Of a stretch of DNA of 64,000 nucleotides, positions 44,359-53,306 are shown piece by piece (within the stretch, counting starts at the first letter, position 1; each line of letters begins with the position of its first letter). The stretch is from Pseudomonas sp. B21-040 (GTDB lineage Bacteria; Pseudomonadota; Gammaproteobacteria; Pseudomonadales; Pseudomonadaceae). The notes below the pieces were generated by a model, which saw nothing but the letters and a program-made list of their open reading frames with translations, was not told where the DNA came from and ran no database searches. The DNA lies in the NCBI RefSeq assembly GCF_024748695.1, contig NZ_CP087176.1, forward strand, positions 1,605,501-1,669,500, read 5' to 3'. The translations under genes were made by a program, and so were the position numbers.

Positions 44359-45624
44359 ATGAGTATCAACGACCAGAAAGACGACCAGGAAATCGGCCCA
44401 GCAGGCGAAAAACTGCAGAAAGTCCTCGCCCGTATCGGCGTCGGCTCGCGCCGTGACGTAGAAGCCTGGATCAGCCACGGCCGCATCAAGGTCAACGGCA
44501 AAGACGCCACGCTCGGTCAGCGTGTCGACATGCATGACGCCATCACCATTGATGGCAAGGTGATCAAGCGCGAAGAAGCGGCCGAATCGGTACGCCGCGT
44601 GATCATGTACAACAAGCCCGACGGTGAAATCTGCACCCGTGTCGACCCCGAAGGCCGTCCGACCGTATTCGACAAGATGCCGCGCCCGAAAGAAGGTCGC
44701 TGGATCAACATCGGTCGTCTGGACATCAACACCACCGGCTTGCTGATGTTCACCACCGACGGTGAATTGGCCAACCGCCTGATGCACCCTTCCTACGAAA
44801 TGGACCGTGAATACGCGGTACGTGTACGTGGCGAAGTTGATGACGAGATGATCGAGCGTCTGAAAGCAGGCGTTGTCCTCGAAGACGGCCCGGCCAAGTT
44901 CACCGACATCAAGCAAGCGCCAGGTGGTGAGGGTTTCAACCACTGGTACCACTGCGTGGTGATGGAAGGTCGCAACCGCGAAGTACGTCGCCTGTGGGAA
45001 TCCCAGGGCCTGGTGGTCAGCCGTCTGAAGCGCGTGCGCTTCGGTCCGGTGTTCCTCAACTCCGACCTGCCGATGGGCCGCTGGCGCGAAATGAGCCAGT
45101 ACGAAGTCGACATTCTGAGTGCCGAGGTTGGCCTGACGCCGGTCGCGATGCCACAGTTGAACGCCAAGAGCAAAGACAAGCTCGATCGTATGCAGCGTAA
45201 ATCGTCGCGTCCGATGGGCAAGACCGAGCGCGTGCGTACGTTGCGTCCAGCGGCGGGTGCCCCGGCCACGGCGCGTGATTCTCGCGAGCCGCAGATCGAA
45301 GGCGAGCGCCCGGCCCGCAAACCTGCTGCACCTCGTGCAGACGGCGAGCGCGGTCCACGCACTCCACGCCCGGCCAACGGCCGCACTGAACGTGGCGAAG
45401 GCCGTGGTGCGCCAAGCGGCGGCCGCAGCGATCGCGGTGCTCCAGCCGGTCGCGGAACGCCAGTGGCAGACCGTCCTGCTGACACCAAGCGCCCGGCCAA
45501 GCCTGCGCCGAAGAAACGCCCGGGCATCGTCCTGGTCGACAAGGACGCACCATCGGGCAAGCGCCGCGGCGCGCCAGCCGGTTCGGGCCAGCGTCCGGGT
45601 TTCGGTCGTCGCAAACCTGAGTAA
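44359..45624 (+). CDS. rluB: 23S rRNA pseudouridine(2605) synthase RluB
   Basis: A 421-residue enzyme with an S4 RNA-binding domain (about 15-65; LQKVLARIGVGSRR) and an RsuA-type catalytic domain with Asp122 in GRLDINTTGLL. From about residue 270 the protein is a basic, Arg/Pro/Gly-rich low-complexity tail, longer than in E. coli RluB but usual in Pseudomonas. GGGAGGT precedes the ATG; an upstream ATG in frame is not preferred. Followed by a strong terminator. Confidence 0.93.
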   Translation: MSINDQKDDQEIGPAGEKLQKVLARIGVGSRRDVEAWISHGRIKVNGKDATLGQRVDMHDAITIDGKVIKREEAAESVRRVIMYNKPDGEICTRVDPEGRPTVFDKMPRPKEGRWINIGRLDINTTGLLMFTTDGELANRLMHPSYEMDREYAVRVRGEVDDEMIERLKAGVVLEDGPAKFTDIKQAPGGEGFNHWYHCVVMEGRNREVRRLWESQGLVVSRLKRVRFGPVFLNSDLPMGRWREMSQYEVDILSAEVGLTPVAMPQLNAKSKDKLDRMQRKSSRPMGKTERVRTLRPAAGAPATARDSREPQIEGERPARKPAAPRADGERGPRTPRPANGRTERGEGRGAPSGGRSDRGAPAGRGTPVADRPADTKRPAKPAPKKRPGIVLVDKDAPSGKRRGAPAGSGQRPGFGRRKPE

Positions 45625-45640
45625 TCGGTAAGCGCTGCAT

Positions 45641-45675
45641 AAAAACGCCATCCCTCGGGATGGCGTTTTTTTTTT
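45641..45675 (+). terminator. Intrinsic terminator of rluB
   Basis: AACGCCATCCC / GGGATGGCGTT with a three-base loop and a run of ten or more T. Confidence 0.95.
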
Positions 45676-45682
45676 GGCTGAC

Positions 45683-45780
45683 TGATCGTTCCCACGTTCC
45701 GCGTGGGAATGCAGCCCGTCCCTTCAAAGCCGAACGCGGAGCCTCCGGTGAGCCATTCCCACGCGGAGCATGGGAACGAT
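45683..45780. repeat. GATCGTTCCCACG-type inverted repeat
   Basis: Outer arms GATCGTTCCCACG / TGGGAACGATC with inner CGCGTGGGAATG / CATTCCCACGCG. A second element of this family lies at 50320. It is distinct from the GAGC-type REP pairs. The 787-bp spacer rluB-aroP also holds a terminator, a TyrR-like box and a small ORF. Confidence 0.8.
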
Positions 45781-45865
45781 CGCGCCAATGGTGGGAGCGG
45801 GCTTGCCCGCGAAGGCGTCAACTCAGGCTCCGCCATTTCCAGAATGGAAAACCGTCGTTACGCCC

Positions 45866-45883
45866 TGTAACGAATACTTTACG
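45866..45883. promoter_or_regulatory. Candidate PhhR/TyrR box far upstream of aroP
   Basis: TGTAACGAATACTTTACG matches the TyrR/PhhR consensus TGTAAA-N6-TTTACA at 10 of 12 fixed positions. aroP of E. coli is a known TyrR target, and phhR is encoded in this window. The site is about 530 bp from the aroP ATG, implying a long leader. Confidence 0.5.
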
Positions 45884-46059
45884 AAAACCACCCATTAACC
45901 CCATGAAACTCCCATCTCCCGGGAACTGTAAGAAAATTCTTCCATTTCGTGACCGCTCCATTCTCGCTCCAAGGCTCTCCCCCGCTTGTTTCAGCACGCC
46001 ATGCAGGGTCAGATGCGCCGCATGCCTGTCGTGCAGGTGCATAACAAGAAGGAGGCGCA

Positions 46060-46206
46060 ATGTACGCCGTGATTCATCTCCATCTCTCCCCGTGGGGCGA
46101 TTTTTCAATCGTTCCCGTCGATGGCCCGCAAGGGTCTGACTCTCTATTTGCAGCCGCCCGGGACACTCGGGGCGGACACAGGCAATCCCGGCTTACAACA
46201 CGCTGA
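46060..46206 (+). CDS. Possible 48-residue leader ORF upstream of aroP
   Basis: An ATG with an excellent ribosome site (AGAAGGAGGCGCA) opens a frame MYAVIHLHLSPWGDFS... of 48 codons ending at TGA, about 200 bp before aroP. No family is recognised. Position between a TyrR-like box and aroP suggests either a leader peptide or an unrelated small gene. It is short and the call rests mainly on the ribosome site. Confidence 0.4.
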   Translation: MYAVIHLHLSPWGDFSIVPVDGPQGSDSLFAAARDTRGGHRQSRLTTR

Positions 46207-46411
46207 TCCAGCGGGTCTGGCAGCAGGGGGTTACGGGTGTACAATGCGCCGCGTTTTAACTGTGACCTCCTGCGCAAATGCGCAAACCTCAAGGCTACCC
46301 GTCTTGTTCACTCCGCCACGCCACGAGTGTGTCGGGTTCGATTTCGTCACAGATAAAAACAAACAGGTGACGCATGACCGTTGTAACTATGCAGAACGTG
46401 AGAGCCTTTTC

Positions 46412-47824
46412 ATGAGTGGACAAAACTCGAATTCAGGCGAGCTGAAGCGCGGCCTGAAAAACCGCCACATTCAATTGATTGCCCTCGGTGGCGCGATCGG
46501 CACCGGTTTGTTCCTCGGCTCGGCCGGGGTGCTGAAGTCCGCCGGCCCGTCGATGATCCTCGGCTACGCCATCTGCGGCTTCATTGCCTTCATGATCATG
46601 CGCCAGCTCGGCGAAATGATCGTCGAAGAGCCCGTGGCCGGATCCTTCAGCCACTTCGCGCACAAATACTGGGGTGGTTTCGCCGGCTTCCTGTCGGGCT
46701 GGAACTGCTGGATCCTGTACATCCTGGTGGGCATGTCGGAGCTGACCGCAGTCGGCAAATACATCCACTACTGGGCACCGGACATCCCGACCTGGGTTTC
46801 GGCAGCCGGGTTCTTCGTCCTGATCAACCTGATTAACCTGGCTAACGTCAAAGTCTTTGGCGAGGCCGAATTCTGGTTCGCGATCATCAAGGTTGTGGCC
46901 ATCGTGGGCATGATTGCCCTGGGCAGCTACTTGCTGGTCAGCGGTAACGGCGGCCCGCAAGCGTCGGTCAGCAACCTGTGGTCCCACGGTGGTTTCTTCC
47001 CGAACGGTGTCAGCGGTCTGGTGATGGCCATGGCGATCATCATGTTCTCCTTCGGTGGCCTGGAAATGCTCGGTTTCACCGCAGCAGAAGCGGACAAGCC
47101 GAAAACCGTGATCCCGAAAGCCATCAACCAGGTGATCTACCGGATTCTGATTTTCTACATCGGCGCGTTGGTCATTCTGTTGTCCCTGACGCCATGGGAC
47201 GCCCTGCTGACCACCCTGAATGCATCAGGTGATTCCTACAGCGGCAGCCCGTTCGTACAAGTGTTCTCGATGCTCGGCAGCAACACCGCCGCGCACATCC
47301 TCAACTTCGTGGTATTGACCGCGGCGTTGTCGGTGTACAACAGCGGCACCTATTGCAACAGCCGCATGCTGCTGGGCATGGCCGAGCAGGGCGATGCGCC
47401 GAAAGCCTTGTCGAAGATCGACAAGCGCGGCGTGCCTGTGCGTTCGATCCTCGCTTCGGCCGCGGTGACGCTGATTGCGGTGTTGCTGAACTACCTGATC
47501 CCGCAAAATGCGCTGGAACTGTTGATGTCACTGGTTGTCGCGACCCTGGTCATCAACTGGGCGATGATCAGTTTCTCGCACTTCAAATTCCGCCAGCACA
47601 TGAACAAGACCAAACAAACGCCGCTGTTCAAGGCGCTGTGGTACCCGTACGGGAACTACATCTGCCTGGCGTTCGTGGTGTTTATCCTGTGCGTGATGCT
47701 GCTGATTCCGGGGATCCAGATCTCGGTGTACGCGATTCCGGTGTGGGTCGTGTTCATGTGGATCTGCTACGGCATCAAGAACAAGCGCAGTGCGCAGCAT
47801 GCGCTCCAGGCTTCAGTGAAATAA
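46412..47824 (+). CDS. aroP: Aromatic amino acid permease AroP
   Basis: A 470-residue APC-family transporter with twelve membrane helices. It matches E. coli AroP over its length (GLKNRHIQLIALGGAIGTGL, EEPVAGSFSHFA, SGNGGPQASVSNLW, AALSVYNSGTYCNSRML). AroP imports phenylalanine, tyrosine and tryptophan by proton symport. The start is the ATG that gives the usual AroP N-terminus. It has its own terminator. Import of Phe/Tyr fits the phhABC catabolic operon about 5 kb downstream. Confidence 0.88.
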   Translation: MSGQNSNSGELKRGLKNRHIQLIALGGAIGTGLFLGSAGVLKSAGPSMILGYAICGFIAFMIMRQLGEMIVEEPVAGSFSHFAHKYWGGFAGFLSGWNCWILYILVGMSELTAVGKYIHYWAPDIPTWVSAAGFFVLINLINLANVKVFGEAEFWFAIIKVVAIVGMIALGSYLLVSGNGGPQASVSNLWSHGGFFPNGVSGLVMAMAIIMFSFGGLEMLGFTAAEADKPKTVIPKAINQVIYRILIFYIGALVILLSLTPWDALLTTLNASGDSYSGSPFVQVFSMLGSNTAAHILNFVVLTAALSVYNSGTYCNSRMLLGMAEQGDAPKALSKIDKRGVPVRSILASAAVTLIAVLLNYLIPQNALELLMSLVVATLVINWAMISFSHFKFRQHMNKTKQTPLFKALWYPYGNYICLAFVVFILCVMLLIPGIQISVYAIPVWVVFMWICYGIKNKRSAQHALQASVK

Positions 47825-47842
47825 CGCCGTACGCAAAAACAA

Positions 47843-47875
47843 TAAACCCGGCCAATGTGCCGGGTTTGTTGTTTT
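47843..47875 (+). terminator. Intrinsic terminator of aroP
   Basis: AAACCCGGC / GCCGGGTTT around a six-base loop, followed by TGTTGTTTT. Confidence 0.85.
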
Positions 47876-47891
47876 CAGGGTTCACACAAAA

Positions 47892-47989
47892 CCCCTGTAG
47901 GAGCATGGCTTGCCCGCGATTCAGGCACCGCGGTTTACCAGGTACACCGCGTTTTCGTTCATCGCGGGCAAGCCATGCTCCTACAGGGG
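47892..47989. repeat. REP-type inverted pair
   Basis: CCCCTGTAGGAGCATGGCTT... and its inverted partner flank a ~40-bp centre between aroP and arfB. Confidence 0.8.
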
Positions 47990-48046
47990 CGCGTTGCACC
48001 GGTCTATTCGCGGTATCCTGCGCACTCTGAACCCGGACGCTTTTAC

Positions 48047-48460
48047 ATGCTGGTAATTTCCAACAACGTGCATCTGCCGGATGCCGAGATCGAGTTGACG
48101 GCCATTCGCGCTCAGGGTGCCGGCGGGCAGAACGTCAACAAGGTTTCCAGCGCCGTGCATCTGCGTTTCGACATTCCGGCCTCGTCCTTGCCCGAGTTCT
48201 ACAAGGAGCGGTTGCTGGCACTGCGCGACAGTCGCATCACCAGCGAAGGTGTGTTGATCATCAAGGCCCAGCAATACCGCACGCAGGAGGCCAATCGCGC
48301 CGATGCGCTGGAACGGCTGACCGAACTGATCCTCAGCGCGACCAAAGTCGAAAAGAAGCGCCGCCCGACCAAACCGACGCTGGGTTCAAAAAAGCGTCGG
48401 CTCGAATCGAAGAGCCAGCGCGGGAGTATCAAGGCCGGACGCGGCAAGGTCGATTTTTAA
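48047..48460 (+). CDS. arfB: Alternative ribosome-rescue factor ArfB
   Basis: A 137-residue peptidyl-tRNA hydrolase of the class I release-factor family with the catalytic GGQ motif (Gly26-Gly27-Gln28, in [12 protein letters not shown]) and a basic C-terminal tail ([13 protein letters not shown]) that inserts in the empty mRNA channel of stalled ribosomes. Formerly YaeJ. Overlaps the convergent MFS gene by 4 bp. Confidence 0.95.
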   Translation: MLVISNNVHLPDAEIELTAIRAQGAGGQNVNKVSSAVHLRFDIPASSLPEFYKERLLALRDSRITSEGVLIIKAQQYRTQEANRADALERLTELILSATKVEKKRRPTKPTLGSKKRRLESKSQRGSIKAGRGKVDF

Positions 48461-49656
48461 CGCGACTCACGCGCTTCGCGTTGCTTCGGTGCTTGCCGGT
48501 ACAAGTAAATGCTCAGCATCAAACCGCTCAACGCGGCGAGGGCGGCGAACAGGAAGATCGAGGCAAAACCAAATCCGGCCGCAATGGCCCCCGCCAGCGG
48601 TCCGGTAATCCCCAGCGACAAATCAATGAACAACGAATAAGCACCGACGGCCGCGCCACGGCTGGAGGCCGGCACCAGGTTGACCGCTTCCACGCCCAGC
48701 GCTGGAAACACCAGCGAGAACCCGAAACCGCTCAGCGCCGCGCCAGCCAACGCCCAATGGGCGTCCGGTGCCAACCACAGTAGCAACAAGCCCAGGGTTT
48801 CCACGGACAGGCAGGCAATCGCCACGCGAAAGCCGCCGAGGCGGTTGATCAAGTTGCCGAACAGCAAGCGTGCACCAATGAAGCTGGCGCCAAACAAACT
48901 CAGGCACAACACCGCGTTGTCCCAGTGTTGCGTGGCGTAATACAAGGTGATGAAGGTGGCGATGGTGCCGAAGCCAATCGAGCCCAGCGCCAGGCCGCAA
49001 CCATGCGGCAACACGCGCCCCAGCACATGCATGAACGGCAGGCGTTCGCCGACCACGATCGGCGCAGCGGTTTTTGGCCAGGCCAGTGCCAGGCCAAGAA
49101 TGGCCAGCAGCACAATGCTCACGCCCATGCTCCACAAGCCCAATTGATGGACCAACAGCACACCCAACGGCGCGCCGACGGCCAATGCGCCGTAGCTGGC
49201 GATGCCGTTCCAGGAAATCACCTTGGCGGTGTTCGCCGCGCCAACCCGGCCGATGCCCCAGCCAATCGAGCCTGAACCGACCAGGCTTTCCGCGCTGCCG
49301 AGTACCAGGCGGCCGATCAGCAGGCTGATCAGGCTCAGGGTCGGCAAGCTCTGGGTCCAGGCCGAAATCAACATGAACACGCCGCTCAAGCCGCAACCGG
49401 CGAGGCCGTACATCACCGCCAGTTTGCTGCCCTTGTTGTCGATGATTTTCCCGGCGTAAGGGCGGCTGAGCAGGGTGGCCAGGTATTGCACGCTGATTAC
49501 CAGGCCGGCGATGACTGCGCCGAAACCCAGGTCGCTGTGGACGTAGCCGGGCAATACGGCCAAGGGGATGCCGATATTCAGGTAGCCGATGAAGGTAAAC
49601 AGAACGATGGAAACGACTTGCAGCGTGACCGCCAGGGGGCGCTGGTTTTCAGACAT
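48457..49656 (-). CDS. YhhS-like MFS transporter
   Basis: A 399-residue major facilitator with twelve predicted helices and the MFS motif A region ([15 protein letters not shown]). Similar to the YhhS/UPF0226 arabinose-efflux-like group, implicated in export of sugars or toxic compounds. The substrate is unknown. Single gene by spacing. Confidence 0.86.
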   Translation of the reverse strand: MSENQRPLAVTLQVVSIVLFTFIGYLNIGIPLAVLPGYVHSDLGFGAVIAGLVISVQYLATLLSRPYAGKIIDNKGSKLAVMYGLAGCGLSGVFMLISAWTQSLPTLSLISLLIGRLVLGSAESLVGSGSIGWGIGRVGAANTAKVISWNGIASYGALAVGAPLGVLLVHQLGLWSMGVSIVLLAILGLALAWPKTAAPIVVGERLPFMHVLGRVLPHGCGLALGSIGFGTIATFITLYYATQHWDNAVLCLSLFGASFIGARLLFGNLINRLGGFRVAIACLSVETLGLLLLWLAPDAHWALAGAALSGFGFSLVFPALGVEAVNLVPASSRGAAVGAYSLFIDLSLGITGPLAGAIAAGFGFASIFLFAALAALSGLMLSIYLYRQAPKQREARESR

Positions 49657-49761
49657 GGGTAAAGGTCCACGGGGAAAGCAGGATAGATAGGCTGCTTATG
49701 ATAGCGGCGCGAGCGGCTGCGGGTCGTGGAAAAAGTAAAACTATTTGCCGGGCGGGGTGAA

Positions 49762-49944
49762 TCAGGGCTTGGCGGGGGCAACCAGTTGCGTCGTGACCAG
49801 GGCGGCCAAGGCGTTTTCTTCGCTGCCGAAACGGGCGAGCAACGCGGCTTGTTTCTCGGGGGAAAGGCGATTCCAGATCTCGATCATCTTCTCGGCGGTG
49901 CCGATCAGGACGCTGGCTTGGGTCTCGCTGAATTCATCGGTCAT
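49762..49944 (-). CDS. Small hypothetical protein (60 aa)
   Basis: A 60-residue, mostly helical soluble protein (MTDEFSETQASVLIGTAEKM...). No motif is recognised. Codon use and an intact frame favour a real gene, but the ribosome site is weak. It lies downstream of the 44-residue ORF on the same strand with a perfect hairpin between. Confidence 0.6.
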   Translation of the reverse strand: MTDEFSETQASVLIGTAEKMIEIWNRLSPEKQAALLARFGSEENALAALVTTQLVAPAKP

Positions 49945-49969
49945 GGTGTGTAGCTCAAGGGTTCAGGCG

Positions 49970-50001
49970 GTGTGGAAAGCGCATGTTAGCGCTTTCCACA
50001 C
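49970..50001. repeat. Perfect 13-bp hairpin
   Basis: GTGTGGAAAGCGC and its exact inverted copy flank a six-base loop between two small minus-strand ORFs. There is no T-run on either side, so it is not a classical terminator. Confidence 0.7.
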
Positions 50002-50021
50002 GGTCTGGCATTGCAGGTGTT

Positions 50022-50156
50022 TCAGTCTTCGCTGTCGGCCTGGCGGCGTTCAGTGGCTTCTTTTTTTGGCTCGGGCTGTTGGGCGCCGGCTTGTTGCGTG
50101 GTTGTCTGCTCAGTTTCGTGCAGGCTTGGGAAGGGGAGATTAGGAATCTCGTGCAT
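50022..50156 (-). CDS. Small acidic/Gln-rich ORF (44 aa)
   Basis: A very short gene with a strong ribosome site (GCGAGGAGC, about 8 nt before ATG). The product starts MHEIPNLPFPSLHETEQ and ends ERRQADSED; it is polar and probably disordered. No family recognised. Called from the ribosome site, coding-like composition and position in a gap otherwise empty. Confidence 0.55.
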   Translation of the reverse strand: MHEIPNLPFPSLHETEQTTTQQAGAQQPEPKKEATERRQADSED

Positions 50157-50319
50157 GTTTCGCGCTCCTCGCAAAGTCTGTTGATAGATCTGGTAGATCC
50201 GCGCTTTTAAAAAGCTTGGGCAGAATACAGCAGTAAAAATGACAATCGGACTTTTATATCCAATTGTTGCGACGGAAGGGGTTGTCTAGACAGGTCTGTG
50301 TAGGAGTTGGCGCAGCCTG

Positions 50320-50438
50320 CGCTGATCGTTCCCACGCCCTGCGTGGGAATGCCTCAACGGACGCTCCGCGTTCGGCTCTGGAAGGGACGCCGAGCGTCCC
50401 GGGCTGCATTCCCACGCAGAGCGCGGGAACGATCAGCG
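50320..50438. repeat. GATCGTTCCCACG-type inverted repeat
   Basis: Arms GCTGATCGTTCCCACGC / GCGGGAACGATCAGC with inner GCGTGGGAATG / CATTCCCACGC. Immediately downstream of phhC, where it could serve as the transcript-end hairpin. Same family as 45683. Confidence 0.8.
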
Positions 50439-50449
50439 TAAGGCGGGGG

Positions 50450-51643
50450 TTATTTGCAAACCTTGGCGATTGCCTCGGCCAACAGATCCAGACGCGTAGC
50501 ATCGATGCCCGCCACGTTCGCCCGGCCCGAGTTGACCATGTACACGCTGTGATGGTCCCGCAGGTTTTTTACTTGCTCCGGCGACAGCCCGGTGTAGGAA
50601 AACATCCCGCGTTGCACGCCGATGTGGGCAAAGCGCTCGCGCAAGCCATGTGGCTCCAGCGCTTCGACCAGGCCGCTGCGCAATTGGGCGATGCGCAAAC
50701 GCATGGCTTCCACTTCGTCGGCCCAGAGGCTTTTCAGCTCCGGATCGCCAAGGATGGTTGCGACTACGGCCGCGCCGTGATCCGGTGGCGTCGACCACAG
50801 GTTACGCGCGATGTTGGCCAGCTGGCTGCGGATGTCCACGAGCTTGTCTGCGGTTTTTGCACAGACAATCAGTGCGCCGGTGCGGTCGCGGTACAAACCG
50901 AAGTTCTTCGAGCAGGAACTGGTGATCAGCACTTCCGGCAACGCCGCGGCGAACAACCGGGTCGACCAGGCATCCTGCTCCAGGCCATCGCCGAAGCCCT
51001 GGTAAGCGAAGTCGATCAACGGCAACAGGTCTCGACTGCGCACCACGTCCAGCACTCGGTGCCAGTCGTCGTGGGACAAGTCGAAACCGGTCGGGTTGTG
51101 GCAACAGGCGTGCAGCAACACCACGTCGCCCTTCGGCGCTTCGCTGAGTACCGCGAGCATAGCGTCGACGTCGAGGCGGTTGTCGCTGCCCACGTACGGG
51201 TAGTGACTGACCTTGACCCCGGCCGCCGCGAAAATCGTTTCGTGGATCGGCCAGGTCGGGTTGCTCAGCCACACGCCACGGCCCGGCAGGCACTGGGCGA
51301 TGAAGTCGGCGCTCAAGCGCAATGCACCGGTGCCGCCCGGGGTCTGGGTCGCCCCGGCCCGTTGCCCGGCGATCAAGGCGGAATCGGCACCCAACACCAG
51401 CTCATTGATGGCTTTGCCGAAGGCCGGTTCGCCGTGACCGCCAATGTAGGTCTTGGTGGTTTGACGATCCACCAGACGCTGCTCGGCAAGCTTCACCGAC
51501 TGCGGAATCGGCGTCAGGCCCTGGGCATCTTTATAGACGCCCACGCCGAGGTCGAATTTGCGCGGGTTGGGGTCCTGCGCATAAGCCTCCATCAAGCCGA
51601 GAATCGGGTCGCCGGGGACTCGACCTATGGCGTCGAAATGCAT
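50450..51643 (-). CDS. phhC: Aromatic amino acid aminotransferase PhhC
   Basis: A 397-residue class I PLP aminotransferase converting tyrosine (and phenylalanine) to the 2-oxo acid, the step after PhhA. Lys246 in SSCSKNFGLYRDR is the PLP lysine; HNPTG (about 182-186) is conserved. Its start codon overlaps the stop of phhB by one base, giving translational coupling. Last gene of phhABC. Confidence 0.95.
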   Translation of the reverse strand: MHFDAIGRVPGDPILGLMEAYAQDPNPRKFDLGVGVYKDAQGLTPIPQSVKLAEQRLVDRQTTKTYIGGHGEPAFGKAINELVLGADSALIAGQRAGATQTPGGTGALRLSADFIAQCLPGRGVWLSNPTWPIHETIFAAAGVKVSHYPYVGSDNRLDVDAMLAVLSEAPKGDVVLLHACCHNPTGFDLSHDDWHRVLDVVRSRDLLPLIDFAYQGFGDGLEQDAWSTRLFAAALPEVLITSSCSKNFGLYRDRTGALIVCAKTADKLVDIRSQLANIARNLWSTPPDHGAAVVATILGDPELKSLWADEVEAMRLRIAQLRSGLVEALEPHGLRERFAHIGVQRGMFSYTGLSPEQVKNLRDHHSVYMVNSGRANVAGIDATRLDLLAEAIAKVCK

Positions 51644-51999
51644 TATTTGCGGCCCTCGGCGTCCTTGGCCACTTCGTCAGTGCGCGCAGCCATGATGAAG
51701 TCGTTGCGGTGCAGGCCCTTGATGGAGTGGCTCCACCAGGTGACGGTGACTTTGCCCCATTCGGTCAGCAGGCCCGGGTGGTGACCTTCGGCCTCGGAGA
51801 TCTCGCCAACGGCATTGGTGAACGCCAGCGCGTGTTTGAAGTTTTTGAACAGGAACAGCTTTTCCAGCTGCATCACGCCGTCGCGTACTTCGATGTTCCA
51901 GTCTGGGATCTGCTTGATCAGTACCGGCAACTCTTCGTCGCTGACCTGAGGGGCACCGGCTTGGCAGGCTTCGCAGTGGGCTTGGTTCAATGTGGACAT
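51643..51999 (-). CDS. phhB: Pterin-4a-carbinolamine dehydratase PhhB
   Basis: A 118-residue enzyme that regenerates the pterin cofactor of PhhA. The active-site signature [11 protein letters not shown] (His73-His74-Pro75) is intact. Second gene of the operon. Confidence 0.96.
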   Translation of the reverse strand: MSTLNQAHCEACQAGAPQVSDEELPVLIKQIPDWNIEVRDGVMQLEKLFLFKNFKHALAFTNAVGEISEAEGHHPGLLTEWGKVTVTWWSHSIKGLHRNDFIMAARTDEVAKDAEGRK

Positions 52000-52105
52000 G
52001 ATGAATTCCTGAAATCGAATGATTGGACATCGGCCGTCAGTGTCACACCACGCTAAACCAAAGCGTCGGTTCCTGACAGGCTCACTTGTTTCTAAAAGCA
52101 GCGGA

Positions 52106-52891
52106 TCACGCAGCCTTTGGCGGAAATTTCGGGGTGTGCAAGCCCAGCTGCATGCCTTGTTTGACCATGCTCATGATGTCTTCATGAGCCACATCAAACA
52201 GACGCTTGAGGTTCGGCAGGACAAAGTACAGCGGTTGCAGGATGTCGATGCGATACGGCGTGCGCATGCATTCCAGCGGATCGAACGCCTGATGCTCAGG
52301 TTCGTTCGACAGGCAGTAAACGGTTTCTTTTGGAGAAGAAAGAATGCCGCCGCCGTAAATGCGCAGGCCTTCAGCGGTATCGACCAGACCGAATTCGATG
52401 GTCATCCAGTACAGGCGCGCCAGGTAAACGCGTTCTTCCTTGGTCGCTTGCAGGCCCAGTTTGCCGTAGGTGTGGGTGAATTCGGCAAACCAAGGGTTGG
52501 TCAGCAGCGGGCAGTGCCCGAAAATCTCGTGGAAAATGTCCGGCTCTTGCAGGTAATCCAGCTCTTCGCGGGTACGAATAAACGTCGCCACCGGAAACTG
52601 CTTGTTGGCCAGCAACTCGAAAAAAGTCTGGAAGGGGATCAGCGCCGGAACCCGGGCCACTTGCCAGCCGGTGGTTTCACCGAGGACTTTGTTGATCTCG
52701 CCCAGTTGCGGAATGCGGTCGTGGGGCAGGCCGAGTTTTTCGATACCGTCCAGGTACTCCTGGCACGCACGACCCTCGATCACTTTCAGTTGACGAGTAA
52801 TCAGCGTGTTCCACACCGCATGCTCTTCAGCGGGGTAGTCGATAAAACCTTGCGCATCGGGCTCGCGAGCCACGTATTGCGTCTGCTTCAT
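52106..52891 (-). CDS. phhA: Phenylalanine-4-hydroxylase PhhA
   Basis: A 261-residue iron- and tetrahydropterin-dependent monooxygenase converting phenylalanine to tyrosine. The iron ligands are His121 and His126 (FHEIFGHCP) and Glu166 (WMTIEFGL). First gene of phhABC, with CAGGAGA before the ATG and a PhhR-like site about 120 bp upstream. Confidence 0.97.
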   Translation of the reverse strand: MKQTQYVAREPDAQGFIDYPAEEHAVWNTLITRQLKVIEGRACQEYLDGIEKLGLPHDRIPQLGEINKVLGETTGWQVARVPALIPFQTFFELLANKQFPVATFIRTREELDYLQEPDIFHEIFGHCPLLTNPWFAEFTHTYGKLGLQATKEERVYLARLYWMTIEFGLVDTAEGLRIYGGGILSSPKETVYCLSNEPEHQAFDPLECMRTPYRIDILQPLYFVLPNLKRLFDVAHEDIMSMVKQGMQLGLHTPKFPPKAA

Positions 52892-53011
52892 GCTGCTCTC
52901 CTGCGAGGGGATTCGTTCTTGTTATGTACTGCTATGGACCTAGAAATACCCCAAGGATTGCGGCGTTGCAGCAGGGTGACGGCTTGTTGCGTAGGAAAAT
53001 TCGCCATTTTT

Positions 53012-53029
53012 CGTAAAGAATTCGTTACG
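53012..53029. promoter_or_regulatory. Candidate PhhR box between phhA and phhR
   Basis: CGTAAAGAATTCGTTACG matches TGTAAA-N6-TTTACA at 9 of 12 positions and is itself a near palindrome. The 415-bp divergent spacer holds this site near phhA and a REP pair nearer phhR. Confidence 0.5.
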
Positions 53030-53160
53030 GATTGGCGGCTATGGCCTAGCTGTTGAGATTCGCGGGTTTGAAATGGTGCAAAGGTGTCACATAATCTTGA
53101 CGACTATCTTCACGCTCGACAGAAAAATTCTGCCGGCACGTTCAGTTGAGCGCTGCGATT

Positions 53161-53258
53161 CCCCTGTAGGCGCTGAGCTTGCTCGCGATGAGGGGGCCAC
53201 ATTCAGCATGGATGTCGGCTGGTACACCGCTATCGCGAGCAAGCTCGGCTCCCACAGG
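53161..53258. repeat. REP-type inverted pair
   Basis: CCCCTGTAGGCGCTGAGCTT... and its inverted partner between the divergent phhA and phhR genes. Confidence 0.78.
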
Positions 53259-53306
53259 GAATGTGTGCAGGCACTGACCTCATTTATCGTTTTTCGGGCC
53301 ATTTAT

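Noticed and set aside
45866-46411. Known riboswitch in the aroP leader
   Set aside because: No aptamer pattern that I know was recognised; only a TyrR-like box and a small ORF are supportable.
49970-50001. Terminator between the two small ORFs
   Set aside because: Perfect hairpin but no T-run on either strand; kept only as a repeat.
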